Of a stretch of DNA of 64,000 nucleotides, positions 1 through 9,106 are shown piece by piece. The stretch is taken from assembly GCA_016927595.1 (NCBI GenBank), contig JAFGMI010000011.1, positions 1 through 64,000 of the forward strand, in the 5' to 3' direction. The translations under genes were made by a program, and so were the position numbers. Below the pieces are notes generated by a model. The model was not told the origin of the DNA. It made no database searches and worked only from the letters and a program-made list of their open reading frames with translations. Source of the DNA: Melioribacteraceae bacterium (GTDB lineage Bacteria > Bacteroidota > Ignavibacteria > Ignavibacteriales > Melioribacteraceae). Position 1 is the stretch's first letter; each line of letters starts with the position of its first letter.

Positions 1-441
1 AAGATTAACAAATATATCACCACCTCCGATATCTCTTCCCGTAATACTACCATCCGGACTTCTGAACACGAAGGCAAGCTCCAAAATATTTTCCGTTGGA
101 TTCGTTATATTATAAAACTGCCGGGGGTATCCTATAACCAATTGATATTTATCATTATCAACTCGAGTAAGTTTTGCTTTAGAAATATTTATACTCCAGT
201 CTGCAATTACATATTTCCAGTTTGAAGGACCCGAGCTGAGGTTTGTGAGAACACCTGTATGAGCATAAATATCGCCAGAGTAACCAGCCATTCCGGCATT
301 GCCTTTTGTAGCATCAAAAATAATTGTAATTGAATCCTGCTCACCAGGAAATGGCGGGATTGTGGATACAACCTGAGCGTATACACCGGCATGCGTAAAA
401 ATTAACGCTATTACAAATTTTATTAAATTACTGATTCGCAT
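1..441 (-). CDS. Secreted protein, N-terminal part (cut by window edge)
   Basis: An open frame runs from an ATG at 441 to base 1 without a stop, giving the first 147 codons of a longer gene. Residues 1-22 form a signal peptide with a hydrophobic core ending near VYAQ. The mature part has an immunoglobulin-like pattern (DATKGNAGM, YAHTGV, NWKYVIADW) that I associate with the N-terminal domain of secreted alpha-amylase and other sorted proteins in Bacteroidota and Ignavibacteria. The catalytic part, if any, lies outside the window, so the function stays open. It is 26 bases downstream of the stop of the barrel protein gene on the same strand and could be co-transcribed with it. The reading frame is well supported; the family label is inference. 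Confidence 0.7.
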   Translation of the reverse strand, partial: MRISNLIKFVIALIFTHAGVYAQVVSTIPPFPGEQDSITIIFDATKGNAGMAGYSGDIYAHTGVLTNLSSGPSNWKYVIADWSINISKAKLTRVDNDKYQLVIGYPRQFYNITNPTENILELAFVFRSPDGSITGRDIGGGDIFVNL

Positions 442-467
442 AATAGTTTACTCAATGAAGAAATCAT

Positions 468-2528
468 TTAGTCAAAAAACTCCCAGGACACTCCGAATCT
501 GAATCCCTGCGGGAACATCGGATAATAAGGCAATAAGTAATATTTATTATCCAGTAAATTTTCAAATACTATATAAACAATCGCATTTCTTTGAATTGTT
601 CCACTTACAAACAAATCAAGCTGAAAAGACGATGGTATAACTTCATTACTTATTAAGTTTCTTCCACCATTAACCTCGTCAATAACAAATGCAGCCGGCA
701 AGGATTTTTCAAAATCATATGCCAGGAAGGACTTATCGCCGTTTATTCTAAAATTTATACCGGCTTTTAAAAATAAATTAGAGTTAAAAAGAGTGTCAAT
801 GTAATAAACTCCACCTATCATATTATAATCCGGCAATGAGTTCATCACTCTTGTGTTATTGCTGATATAGTAATTGAGATTATTCGTCAATAAAATCTTC
901 CATAATTTCAAGTCCACTTTTAAGTTCAGCCCTGTACGTTCCAACACGGTCGTCCGAAATTCCGAGATGGAATTATTAACAATCGTGTCCGGCATAGTCC
1001 TCAGCAATCCATAAGCATAATTATCGTTCTTCAAATAAAAATAACCTATTGATCCCGTAAGGTAATTATCGGAATACATCCCTTTTATCTCCAGGGTATT
1101 AACTTTCTGCTTTTTAATTGTAATATCTTTGCCGAGTAAATTTCTTTCAACAAAGCTAAAAGGTTTTTCAAAAAATGATATCCCCCCAAACAGAGAGAAA
1201 TCATCACCCAACACGAAGCGGCAATCCGCTCCTGCACCGCTGAACTGGATCTTATTCAGATTCAATGTCTTTGCGAAAACCGAAGGGAACACATAGTCAA
1301 GCAAATTAAAAGACAGGTCCGATGATAAAGCGAATATATTTTCATTGTCATTGGTTGATGACATCCCCGAATCATAATTTATACTTTTATAATCTGCGGC
1401 AACATCGATTTCCATTATTGAATATGCAAGTTTCTGACGTGCTGTTATACCATATATAGCATGTGAATTTTCGGAAACTATTTTAGGAATGTTAGAATAG
1501 CTGCTATCGCTGTTTTGCCAGTACTCATCATTTACATCACGATAATATGCAGTTACATGAGTGTTTGCATTTCTAAGAAGTGCCGCGTTAAAATCCAATG
1601 AAAACTCATTAATTGAAATCCTCTTATGTCTGTCGGGATAAATTACTGTAGCTGCTAAATTATCATACATATCCTCATTATTTACTACTCCCCCGTTTAG
1701 TTCTACATTTTCTTTTGAGTGATAATACGATCCGACTATGTGCATGGTTTCATCAAAATCGTATCTTAAACGGCTAGTAACGTTCCACAAGCTGAAATCA
1801 GTATTATAATCCGTGTCTGTTCCTTCGGACTTACCACCCCTTGGTTCAGCCGAATAATTAGTAACCTCGGCATACAAATTGGTTTTACCGAATAAAGGCG
1901 CATTAAAAATAACATCAATGAATCCCTCTTCGCTAGATGCCTGGTAAAATCTTATTCTGGAAAATGGTCTGTCAGTAAGTAATCTTCTTGGAATAAAATT
2001 TACATGTACGGGATTATTGACTGAACTAAATAAAAAACCAGAACTCAATGGCATGAGTTCCAGGGAATCATAACTTTCTGATTGAATAAAATGAAGATCG
2101 AGAGAATTGTAAAACAGATTATTAACTTCGACACCGTTTATACTAAAGCTGATACTGCCATTCCCGACACCGTAGAGGATGGATTCATTCGGCTGCCCCG
2201 CAGAACCAAAATTCTGCAGAAACGAGTATGGTAAAAGTTCTATAATGTTCGCTGAATATCTGTAATCGTTCAAAGAAAATGTGTTTGAATTAATTACCTC
2301 AGCATTTCCGGATCCACTGTTTAAGGGGCTGTAGCTTGGTTGCCGGATTAAATGATTTAACGAGTCCTGTCCGTGGTCACCATTACTTCCGGAATCGCTT
2401 TCAAATGTATGAATTTTAGTTGTGTCACGCTGCCGGTAATAATCGGGAAACATGCTGCCGGAAGACTGATTTGCAGCAATAAAAACAAGCAGCAGAATAC
2501 ATGTAGTTACGAGCTGATTTTTCATCAA
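468..2528 (-). CDS. TonB-dependent-receptor-like outer membrane beta-barrel protein
   Basis: A 686-residue protein with a signal peptide (residues 1-24). A plug-like segment at about 95-170 contains a GNGSISFSINGVEVNN stretch followed by LELMPL, the pattern by which receptor plugs are recognised. The remainder is rich in alternating aromatic strands typical of a 16-22 strand barrel and ends in FRFGVSWEFFD, an aromatic outer-membrane sorting terminus. No clear TonB box or carboxypeptidase-like N-terminal domain is visible, and the protein is short for a SusC-type receptor, so the substrate is unknown. It would sit in the outer membrane. The start is the first of two adjacent ATGs before a good signal peptide, with no obvious Shine-Dalgarno. 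Divergent from the HU gene. Confidence 0.65.
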   Translation of the reverse strand: MMKNQLVTTCILLLVFIAANQSSGSMFPDYYRQRDTTKIHTFESDSGSNGDHGQDSLNHLIRQPSYSPLNSGSGNAEVINSNTFSLNDYRYSANIIELLPYSFLQNFGSAGQPNESILYGVGNGSISFSINGVEVNNLFYNSLDLHFIQSESYDSLELMPLSSGFLFSSVNNPVHVNFIPRRLLTDRPFSRIRFYQASSEEGFIDVIFNAPLFGKTNLYAEVTNYSAEPRGGKSEGTDTDYNTDFSLWNVTSRLRYDFDETMHIVGSYYHSKENVELNGGVVNNEDMYDNLAATVIYPDRHKRISINEFSLDFNAALLRNANTHVTAYYRDVNDEYWQNSDSSYSNIPKIVSENSHAIYGITARQKLAYSIMEIDVAADYKSINYDSGMSSTNDNENIFALSSDLSFNLLDYVFPSVFAKTLNLNKIQFSGAGADCRFVLGDDFSLFGGISFFEKPFSFVERNLLGKDITIKKQKVNTLEIKGMYSDNYLTGSIGYFYLKNDNYAYGLLRTMPDTIVNNSISEFRTTVLERTGLNLKVDLKLWKILLTNNLNYYISNNTRVMNSLPDYNMIGGVYYIDTLFNSNLFLKAGINFRINGDKSFLAYDFEKSLPAAFVIDEVNGGRNLISNEVIPSSFQLDLFVSGTIQRNAIVYIVFENLLDNKYYLLPYYPMFPQGFRFGVSWEFFD

Positions 2529-2670
2529 TGCAATAATAAGAAATATGGGTAATTAAAATACATAATTAATGAATCAGCGGAAAGAAGGCGGGCACGGTCC
2601 GGTAACGGTACTAATGCTTCTGAAACCCCTGCTATTATTGGCTAAACTCCATTTTTCTTTTTGAAAACTG

Positions 2671-2700
2671 TTTGTTTTATTCTAAAAAATATTTATTTTG
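2671..2700 (+). promoter_or_regulatory. Possible Bacteroidota-type promoter of the HU gene
   Basis: A TTTG at 2671-2674 and a TATTTTG at 2694-2700 are separated by 19 bases, resembling the -33 TTTG and -7 TAnnTTTG elements of Bacteroidota promoters. The -7 element is one base short of the consensus. The implied start lies about 35 bases before the HU start codon. Weak evidence from the sequence alone. Confidence 0.3.
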
Positions 2701-2740
2701 CATCGACCATTCATTCACCAATTAAATAAAAGGGTACACT

Positions 2741-3031
2741 ATGGCAAAATCAATGACCAAAGCACAGATAGTTGATCACATGGCGAAAAAATTGGAAGTG
2801 ACAAAAAAAATGTCAGCCCAGTTTTTAGATGAGTTCGTAACTTTAGCTTACAAAGAAGCTAAGAAAGATTTTGTTATTCCCGGTCTTGGCAAACTAACTG
2901 TATCAAGCAGAAAGAAAAGAAAAGGACGCAACCCTGCCACAGGTCAAGAAATCGTAATTCCTGCAAAGAAAGTTTTAAAATTCAGGATTGCAAAAGCTGC
3001 TAAGGATGCAGTATTACCGAGCAAGAAATAA
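2741..3031 (+). CDS. HU-family DNA-binding protein
   Basis: A 96-residue basic protein of the HU/IHF family, which binds and bends DNA as a dimer and compacts the nucleoid. Visible hallmarks are the N-terminal two-helix body (residues 5-45), the strand PGLGKLTV (about 47-54), the DNA-binding arm with GRNPATGQEIVIPA (about 63-76) and a lysine-rich C-terminal helix. The length matches the family. It stands alone on the plus strand with its own terminator at 3040-3066. HU and IHF subunits cannot be told apart safely by eye, so no gene symbol is given. Confidence 0.95.
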   Translation: MAKSMTKAQIVDHMAKKLEVTKKMSAQFLDEFVTLAYKEAKKDFVIPGLGKLTVSSRKKRKGRNPATGQEIVIPAKKVLKFRIAKAAKDAVLPSKK

Positions 3032-3036
3032 CTCTT

Positions 3037-3570
3037 TTAAAGTCCGGTTACGCCGGACTTTTTTTTATCTCTTTTCGATTTGTTATCCGTTCGTAACGCT
3101 TTCGTCTTTTCCAAGATCTCGTTATATAAATGCTGCTTAACATTGCTTAATATGATTGTAACCAGCTTGTCATAATTTTTAAGATGTGCATGTATACCTA
3201 TTACTTCATTGGTGGGGCTATAATGAATATAAAGCGGTCTGCTTGTATTACCACTGAATAATCCACCTGTAATATTTTCAATATTTTCGTATCTGACCTC
3301 TATTTTCTTATCCGAGAAGAAATAGTCGGTGCAGATCATTTTTTCGTTATCGGCTTCGATGCTGAAAGGAAAAGTTCTATACGATTTGATATAAAACCTG
3401 TTAAGCAGAACAAAGATCAGGATATTAATTAAAACAGGAATAGCGTAAAGCCGGTTTTGATATATTTCCGCCAGAGAGGGAATTGTATAAAATATAAGCA
3501 GGATAGATGCCGGGATATTTGCATACCGATAAAACAGCTTTGCAAAAAGAGAATAATTGAACCTCCGCAT
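3037..3570 (-). CDS. Two-helix membrane protein with PH-like domain, function unknown
   Basis: A 177-residue protein. Two hydrophobic helices (about residues 18-36 and 41-58) are followed by a soluble C-terminal domain with beta-rich stretches (FPFSIEADNEKMICTDYFF, IEVRYENIENITGG) like the PH-type domains found after paired membrane helices in small bacterial proteins. The last 12 residues are Lys-rich and end inside the terminator of the HU gene. I do not recognise a specific family. It is probably an inner-membrane protein with a cytoplasmic domain. It is transcribed away from the YpdA-like gene. Confidence 0.6.
   Translation of the reverse strand: MRRFNYSLFAKLFYRYANIPASILLIFYTIPSLAEIYQNRLYAIPVLINILIFVLLNRFYIKSYRTFPFSIEADNEKMICTDYFFSDKKIEVRYENIENITGGLFSGNTSRPLYIHYSPTNEVIGIHAHLKNYDKLVTIILSNVKQHLYNEILEKTKALRTDNKSKRDKKKSGVTGL
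3040..3066 (+). terminator. Rho-independent terminator of the HU gene
   Basis: Perfect 8-bp stem AAGTCCGG (3040-3047) and CCGGACTT (3053-3060) with a 5-base loop, running into eight Ts (3059-3066). It lies 9 bases after the HU stop. The same bases encode the last codons of the converging gene at 3037-3570. Confidence 0.9.
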
Positions 3571-3726
3571 AAATAAAGCAACCCTTTTTGGGAATAAAGA
3601 TATCTAAATTATAAATTATATAGTACAGAATATATAATTGTCGGTCTTTGTGCGATATTAAACTTTTGCACGAAAATAAATGTTATAAGCAAATGATCGG
3701 GTAATAATTGCAAGTGAATTGTAATA

Positions 3727-4689
3727 ATGAAAAAACATGATGTAATAATAATTGGAGCCGGACCAATTGGTTTGGCATGCGGTGTTGAGGCTGAGAAACA
3801 CAAAATGACAAGTCTGACAATCGAAAAGGGTTGTCTGGTTAATTCGATTTATCGTTACCCGAAAAACATGACTTTTTTTTCGACGTCCGACAGACTTGAG
3901 ATCGGTAATGTACCGTTTATTTCACACGGAAATAAACCGACAAGAACTGAGGCGCTTGAATATTACCGGCGCGTGAAGGAATCGTGGGGATTAAATGTCC
4001 GCACCTACGAAACCGTAAATTCAGTAACAGGAGAGTATCCTGATTTTATTATCACGACTTCAAAAGATCAGTACAGATCAAAAAACGTTATTGTATCTAC
4101 AGGGTTTTTCGACGAACCTAATCTTCTCGGAATTCAGGGCGAAAATCTTTCCAAGGTTAAGCATTATTACGATGAACCACATCCTTATGCTTTTCAGAAA
4201 ATAGTAGTCATCGGAGGAGGTAATTCTGCGGTGGATGTTGCGCTTGAGACATTCAGAAGAGGCTCGGATGTAACAATGGTAATTAAGAAAAACAATCTTG
4301 ATGAAGGTGTGAAGTACTGGGTTCGTCCGGATATTGAGAATAGATTAAAGGATGGCTCAGTTAAGTCCTATTTCAATTCTACTGTAAAGGAGATTAGAGA
4401 ACACGATGTTGTAATAAAAACTCCCGACGGAGTAATTACAATAGGGAACGATTTTGTGCTTGCGATGACGGGTTATCATCCGGACTTTTCTTTCCTTGAG
4501 AGTCTTGGAATTCAGAGTAGAGATGAAATCACGAAGGAGCCGAATTATGACGAGGAAAGTTTTGAAACAAATGTTAAGGGTATTTTCGTTGCCGGAGTGG
4601 TCTGCTGCGGATATGAAACAAGGAAATGGTTTATTGAAAATTCAAGATACCACGCTGTGAATATTTTCCGTAGTATTTTAGACCGGTAA
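3727..4689 (+). CDS. ypdA: YpdA-family bacillithiol-system flavoprotein reductase
   Basis: A 320-residue FAD/NADPH oxidoreductase of the thioredoxin-reductase superfamily. The FAD Rossmann motif GAGPIG is at residues 10-15, a second nucleotide motif VIGGGNSAVD at 161-170, and a C-terminal GIFVAGVVCCG FAD-binding stretch near 290. The active-site CxxC of thioredoxin reductase is missing. That absence, with the early ENGCLVNSIYRYP-like segment, is characteristic of YpdA proteins, which recycle bacillithiol disulfide with NADPH in the cytoplasm. Bacillithiol or its N-methyl form is known from Bacteroidota and Chlorobi. No other bacillithiol gene is in the window. The upstream region contains no clear Shine-Dalgarno. 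Confidence 0.85.
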   Translation: MKKHDVIIIGAGPIGLACGVEAEKHKMTSLTIEKGCLVNSIYRYPKNMTFFSTSDRLEIGNVPFISHGNKPTRTEALEYYRRVKESWGLNVRTYETVNSVTGEYPDFIITTSKDQYRSKNVIVSTGFFDEPNLLGIQGENLSKVKHYYDEPHPYAFQKIVVIGGGNSAVDVALETFRRGSDVTMVIKKNNLDEGVKYWVRPDIENRLKDGSVKSYFNSTVKEIREHDVVIKTPDGVITIGNDFVLAMTGYHPDFSFLESLGIQSRDEITKEPNYDEESFETNVKGIFVAGVVCCGYETRKWFIENSRYHAVNIFRSILDR

Positions 4690-4707
4690 TTTGTCACATT
4701 TAATCAG

Positions 4708-5340
4708 CTAGTCGAAGTAAGTTCTTCTCAAAGGATCTTTCAGATGTTCAATAATTTCGTTGATATGTTTCCTGTTTGTCCGGTTTTCAGATAGTACAGG
4801 AAGATCATAAATCGGGAAAAATTTAACGTCAAGAGTTTCGCTGCTTGTTGCAGCTTCACCACCGATTAATTCGCAGAGAAATATAATTTTAAAGGCATGA
4901 AAAAATTCGAGCGGTCTGCCCGAACGATTGGCATCGAATACACCTATTACTTTTTTTGCCTTTATATCATATCCGCTCTCTTCCTTGGTTTCCCTTACTG
5001 CAACCTGCGAGGGTATATCTCCAACATCAGCCCAGCCACCGGGCATTGCCCAATGCAGATCTGTACTTTCCTGAACAAGCAGTATTTCTTCATTTCTTAT
5101 TACAGCGCTGCGAACGTCAATTTTTGGCGTAGCATAACCGGGTTGTTTCATAAATACTTTACCGACTTTTTCACTGTCGAGTTTCGTATAACATGACAAA
5201 ATTTCCGCTGACAGTTCAAGAAGTTTTTTGTTTCTTTCAACTTCAAAACTATTACTTGCAAACGCCAATCCGGTCTGCGCTAGCGATTGTATTTCCCTTG
5301 CCCACTCAAGCCATTTCGGTATTGAACCATCAATATTCAC
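4708..5340 (-). CDS. NUDIX hydrolase with N-terminal helical domain
   Basis: A 210-residue protein. An N-terminal helical segment (about 1-65, containing KWLEWAREIQSLAQTGL) matches the small domain that precedes the catalytic domain in one branch of NUDIX hydrolases, including ADP-ribose/nucleotide-sugar pyrophosphatases. The NUDIX box runs over residues 102-124, with GWADVGD and REtkEESG. The first acidic residue of the box is Asp (108) where the consensus has Glu; the metal-binding REtxEE core is intact. It likely hydrolyses a nucleoside diphosphate linked to another group in the cytoplasm; the substrate cannot be read from the sequence. It converges on ypdA with 18 bases between the stops. 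Confidence 0.85.
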   Translation of the reverse strand: MNIDGSIPKWLEWAREIQSLAQTGLAFASNSFEVERNKKLLELSAEILSCYTKLDSEKVGKVFMKQPGYATPKIDVRSAVIRNEEILLVQESTDLHWAMPGGWADVGDIPSQVAVRETKEESGYDIKAKKVIGVFDANRSGRPLEFFHAFKIIFLCELIGGEAATSSETLDVKFFPIYDLPVLSENRTNRKHINEIIEHLKDPLRRTYFD

Positions 5341-5451
5341 CCGTTATCTCCATTTATCAATTGAAAACGATAAAACAAAACTTAATAATAAATATGCAGA
5401 ATAGTATGTTTGTATTTTCTGCGGAAGCAGTTATTCAGTTATAAAACAAAC

Positions 5452-6693
5452 CTAGTTATTCTGATGTGTAATTAATCTTATTCCCTGACGCTTTGTAATA
5501 TAATACCACAGCCATTCAGCCATTACTTTGTATTTATTCCGATAACTGATCAAAAACATAATATGTACAACACCCCACAGTACCCATGCTGCAAAACCTG
5601 CAAGTTTAAAATTTCCAAGCTGCATAACGGCTTTACCTCTTCCTATAGTTGCCATTGAGCCTTTATCGAAATATCGGAATGGTTTTCGCTCGGATTTAAT
5701 AATGCCACGGGCAATAATTTCAGCCACGTATCTCCCCTGCTGTATAGCTACGGGCGCGATACCTGGCAAAACGCTTTCCCCTTCTGTAAGTAATGCTGCA
5801 TCACCAATCACAAAAATGTTTTCATAACCTTTAATGCTGCAATCTCGTTCGACAACGGTACGTCCGAATTTATCGTGTTCCACATTCAGATTATACAGCA
5901 GGGGATTAGCCGTATTGCCCGCCGCCCAGATAACATTCCTGGTATTAATAAACTCTTCACCAACCATAACACCATCCCTGGTAATGTCAGTGACAAAAGA
6001 ATTAAGAATTACCGTAACCCCCAGATTTTCCAATGCCGATTTTGCCTTAGTGTTCAAAGGCTCCTGATATGTTCCGAGGATGCGTTCGCTACCTTCGATA
6101 AGAATTATCTTTGTCATAAGCGGATTCACATTTCTGAAATCTTTAAGCATAGTCTGTTTCGTTATCTCTGCAATTGCCCCTGCCATCTCTACGCCCGTTG
6201 GTCCGCCGCCTACAATCACGAATGTTAAATGTTTTGTAATTTCCTTAAGATCAGTTAACTTTTCCGCCGTTTCAAATGAATTAAGTATGCTTTCCCGAAT
6301 ATTAATAGCATCTGACAAAGTTTTTAACCCTGGAGCAAGTTTTTCCCATTGATCGTTGCCATAATATGAGTGGCGCGACCCCGTTGCTATAATAAGATAG
6401 TCGAATTTTTCACTCCCGTCTGATAAATTAACCTTACTTTGTTCCGGACTGATACTAACCGCCTCACTCATGATTACACGGATATTTTTTTGACCATTAA
6501 GTATTCCTCTTATCGGGGCTGCAATATCGCCCGGCGAAAGAGCAGCGGTTGCTACCTGATAGAGAAGCGGTTGAAATAAATGATGATTCGTTTTATCAAT
6601 AAGCGTAATATCCAGATCGGCTTTTTTAAGGGATTGTGCAGCGTTTAATCCGCCAAATCCGCCACCTATAATTACGACCTTTTTTCTATCCAT
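5452..6693 (-). CDS. ndh: Type II NADH:quinone oxidoreductase
   Basis: A 413-residue flavoprotein. FAD motif GGGFGG at residues 10-15, IIATGS at about 101-106, NADH motif VIVGGGPTGVEMAG at about 159-172, and IFVIGDAALL near 290 for the FAD ribose. The C-terminal segment (about 360-395) is amphipathic to hydrophobic (AAWVLWGVVHIMFLIS), as in NDH-2 enzymes where it anchors the protein to the inner membrane. The enzyme passes electrons from NADH to quinone without pumping protons. Length and architecture fit the family. It is a single gene on the minus strand; the upstream 115 bases hold the terminator of the next operon. Confidence 0.9.
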   Translation of the reverse strand: MDRKKVVIIGGGFGGLNAAQSLKKADLDITLIDKTNHHLFQPLLYQVATAALSPGDIAAPIRGILNGQKNIRVIMSEAVSISPEQSKVNLSDGSEKFDYLIIATGSRHSYYGNDQWEKLAPGLKTLSDAINIRESILNSFETAEKLTDLKEITKHLTFVIVGGGPTGVEMAGAIAEITKQTMLKDFRNVNPLMTKIILIEGSERILGTYQEPLNTKAKSALENLGVTVILNSFVTDITRDGVMVGEEFINTRNVIWAAGNTANPLLYNLNVEHDKFGRTVVERDCSIKGYENIFVIGDAALLTEGESVLPGIAPVAIQQGRYVAEIIARGIIKSERKPFRYFDKGSMATIGRGKAVMQLGNFKLAGFAAWVLWGVVHIMFLISYRNKYKVMAEWLWYYITKRQGIRLITHQNN

Positions 6694-6754
6694 AATAAAC
6701 GGCTTTTAATTCTTAATACAATTATCGGATTGAAATAGTTCAAGAGTGGTGATA

Positions 6755-6782
6755 AAACCCGGTAATAAAAATTACCGGGTTT
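6755..6782 (-). terminator. Rho-independent terminator of the sigma/DUF4097 operon
   Basis: A 12-bp perfect inverted repeat (AAACCCGGTAAT and its complement) with a 4-base AAAA/TTTT loop. On the minus strand the stem ends in TTTT after the last CCGGG arm. It lies 27 bases beyond the stop of the second DUF4097 gene and closes that operon. Confidence 0.85.
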
Positions 6783-6808
6783 AATGCAGAAAGGAGTTAA
6801 TCGGTTTG

Positions 6809-7963
6809 TCACTTGTTTTTAATCAGGTATATACCCCCGTTTCTGGTTCTTACGGATAATTTATTCTTACCACCAGCTTGTATACCGTTACCGGTAATGG
6901 TTTTATTTTTTTTACCATCTATCTTTTTCCATTCGGCCGATCTTTCCTCACTAATACTAAAATCGCTTGATATCCTCGCATCATCCTCATGATGCTTATC
7001 ATACATAACTTCCAGCTCAAGCTCCATCGAGAAATTTTCGGGCAAGTATATTTTTATATCGCCACCCATTGATGTAATGGTAAAATCCCTATCGTCAGCC
7101 TGAGGATCACCGTTATATTTAACTTTGATATCCCCGCCCATGGTTTTCAATTTAACCCAACCGTCGACTGATTTAATGTCTATATCACCTCCCATAGTAT
7201 GCGCATCGACATATTTTTCAGCTTTATTGACGATGATATCACCGCCCATGGTTTTTACCTTTGCCCCGAAGGGAGCTTCATCGACTTCAATATCACCTCC
7301 CATTGTCGATATGTGGACTTCATCACCAACGGAGCTACTGCTTCTTCTTTTAACATTATTCTGCTTTATATCGCCCCCCATTGATTCTGCATCTACATCA
7401 CCGGTTACATCTTCAACGTTAACATTGCCTCCCATGGTTTTTACATTTCCGTCCACATCAGAATTCTTGAGTTCAATATCGCCGCCCATGGTTGTTAATT
7501 CGATAGTTCCTTTTAAATTATTCATTTTCAGATCCCCGCCCATAGTAGTGCCGGCAATCTCCCCATCGACTTTATTTACGAAGATATCCCCGCCCATAGT
7601 AATAAACTTAACATCAAATCTTTTCGGTATCTTAATGCTAAAGACTGCATCACAGTCACAGCCGTCATCATTTTCACATTCGGCTTTTACTTCAACGCTA
7701 TTCGGAGTTTGATCGAACTCAACCAATATTTCCTCCGCATCACCCGATAACTCAGCGATTAAAGTCAATTCATCCTTTTCCCAGCCTTCTATAATTATAT
7801 CAGCACCTATTTCGAGGTCGAGAATTAATTTTTGTCCCTGGCTTACTTTAAAGGACTTATCAATTTTCTTGTCTTTTAATTCCAGCACGTTCACGGGTGC
7901 GTTTGTCGCACCGATAAAAAACAGAATGATAAGCACGATTAATAAAATAATATTTGCTTTCAT
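6809..7963 (-). CDS. DUF4097-type secreted protein with ten TMGGDI repeats
   Basis: A 384-residue protein with an N-terminal hydrophobic signal/anchor (residues 3-20). An initial domain (about 30-115) contains a Cys-rich CENDDGCDCD segment. Ten copies of a short repeat follow (consensus TMGGDI, some TMGGDL, TMGGNV, SMGGDI) over about residues 118-300, spaced mostly by 15-25 residues. Each copy would form one rung of a right-handed beta-solenoid, as in the DUF4097 adhesin-like family. The C-terminal tail ends with RTRNGGIYLIKNK. It is most likely exported to the periplasm or envelope. The function is unknown; the family is often next to ECF sigma systems, as here. It lies 12 bases after its paralogue. 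Confidence 0.75.
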   Translation of the reverse strand: MKANIILLIVLIILFFIGATNAPVNVLELKDKKIDKSFKVSQGQKLILDLEIGADIIIEGWEKDELTLIAELSGDAEEILVEFDQTPNSVEVKAECENDDGCDCDAVFSIKIPKRFDVKFITMGGDIFVNKVDGEIAGTTMGGDLKMNNLKGTIELTTMGGDIELKNSDVDGNVKTMGGNVNVEDVTGDVDAESMGGDIKQNNVKRRSSSSVGDEVHISTMGGDIEVDEAPFGAKVKTMGGDIIVNKAEKYVDAHTMGGDIDIKSVDGWVKLKTMGGDIKVKYNGDPQADDRDFTITSMGGDIKIYLPENFSMELELEVMYDKHHEDDARISSDFSISEERSAEWKKIDGKKNKTITGNGIQAGGKNKLSVRTRNGGIYLIKNK

Positions 7964-7975
7964 TTTTCCCCCGGA

Positions 7976-9106
7976 TTATTTCTTTTCGATTATTTGTATG
8001 TTTGAATTTGTTGTCATGATTTTAATTTCATGACCGCCGCCGTTTATCTTAAATTCCATACTTAACTCTTTATCATCTTCGGATGAACGAACTTCGTTCT
8101 TCAAAAAATCCGAAGTTATAGAGTAATCATCCGATTTATCAAACCAGGAGCCGCGTATTTTAACTAATGCCTTTACTTCAGCCTTAGCATTTGAGGGAAG
8201 CTGAACAATAATATCACCGCCTAAAGAATTAAAAGTAGATTGTCCTTCTGCCTTCGGGTCCAGTTCGGAGTAGATTTTTCCACCGTATGTTTTCGCATCA
8301 ATTGCTCCTTTAATATTATAAAGAGTAATATCGCCTCCCTTTGTTTCAGCATTAACTTTTCCATCGGCGCCAGCAAGTTTTAAGTCGCCTCCATATGTTT
8401 CCATTTTAACACTGCCCGAAACTTTGCCAAGTTCAATATCGCCTCCCATTGTTATTACTGTTACCTGCCCCCCAACATTACCTATAATTATATCACCACC
8501 CATTGTCCTTCCGTAAAAGTCGGATTCCGCAGCTTCAACTTTTATGTCACCACCCATTGTCTGAACATTTGCGCTGCGGGAACTGGTATTTTTGATATTT
8601 ATATCGCCGCCGGAAGTTAAAAGTGAAAGTTCACCGGCAATGTCTCCAACCGCAATATCGCCGCCTGATGTTCTGACCGATAATTCACCCTGAACATTGA
8701 ATACCTCGACGTCGCCGCCGGAAGTATTTAACCGAACCTGCCCAATAATTTTATCGCTGACTTTTATATCCCCCCCCGAAGTGTGTACATCCAAATGAGA
8801 TGATACCGGAACTTTAAAAGAGAATTTTACATCATCCGACCATCCCCACTCCGAATCGAATTCAACCAGTAAAATGTTCTGTTTTTCACTGACTTTAAGG
8901 TTTTCTTTATCCTCTTCATCAAAACCTGTAACATAAATTTCTATTTCACTCCTATCCCACGAATTTATTTCTATATCTCCGGGATTAATATTTATTTCAA
9001 GCCGCACACCTTTTTGTACCGTAAAAGTTTTTTTAAACACATCGTCTTGAGCAGATGCAGTTACAGATACAAAAATCATCACTAAAAAAATATTCATCAT
9101 TTTCAT
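7976..9106 (-). CDS. DUF4097-type secreted protein with TSGGDI/TMGGDI repeats
   Basis: A 376-residue paralogue of the following gene. Signal peptide (residues 1-19, ending TASAQ), then a beta-sandwich-like N-terminal domain, then about eleven rungs: four TSGGD-type, three TMGGDI, two TYGG, one TKGGDI and one SLGGDI. The change from TSGGD to TMGGD along the chain suggests growth by stepwise duplication. A beta-solenoid exposed in the periplasm or at the surface is expected. The start is well fixed: its ATG overlaps the anti-sigma stop (ATGA at 9103-9106) and an AGAGGAG ribosome-binding site precedes it at 9114-9120. This places it under the ECF sigma factor operon. Confidence 0.8.
   Translation of the reverse strand: MKMMNIFLVMIFVSVTASAQDDVFKKTFTVQKGVRLEININPGDIEINSWDRSEIEIYVTGFDEEDKENLKVSEKQNILLVEFDSEWGWSDDVKFSFKVPVSSHLDVHTSGGDIKVSDKIIGQVRLNTSGGDVEVFNVQGELSVRTSGGDIAVGDIAGELSLLTSGGDINIKNTSSRSANVQTMGGDIKVEAAESDFYGRTMGGDIIIGNVGGQVTVITMGGDIELGKVSGSVKMETYGGDLKLAGADGKVNAETKGGDITLYNIKGAIDAKTYGGKIYSELDPKAEGQSTFNSLGGDIIVQLPSNAKAEVKALVKIRGSWFDKSDDYSITSDFLKNEVRSSEDDKELSMEFKINGGGHEIKIMTTNSNIQIIEKK

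Noticed and set aside
207-392. Short minus-strand frame of 61 codons
   Set aside because: It is out of frame with the better 147-codon frame of the cut secreted protein, which has a signal peptide and runs to the window edge.
7125-7712. 195-codon plus-strand frame rich in ISPP repeats
   Set aside because: It is the antisense of the TMGGDI-encoding repeats; the periodic pattern is a by-product of the repeat DNA.
7000-8800. Short repeated DNA units resembling a repeat array
   Set aside because: The units encode the TMGGDI/TSGGDI rungs, vary in spacing and sequence, and have no CRISPR-like identical repeats or spacers.
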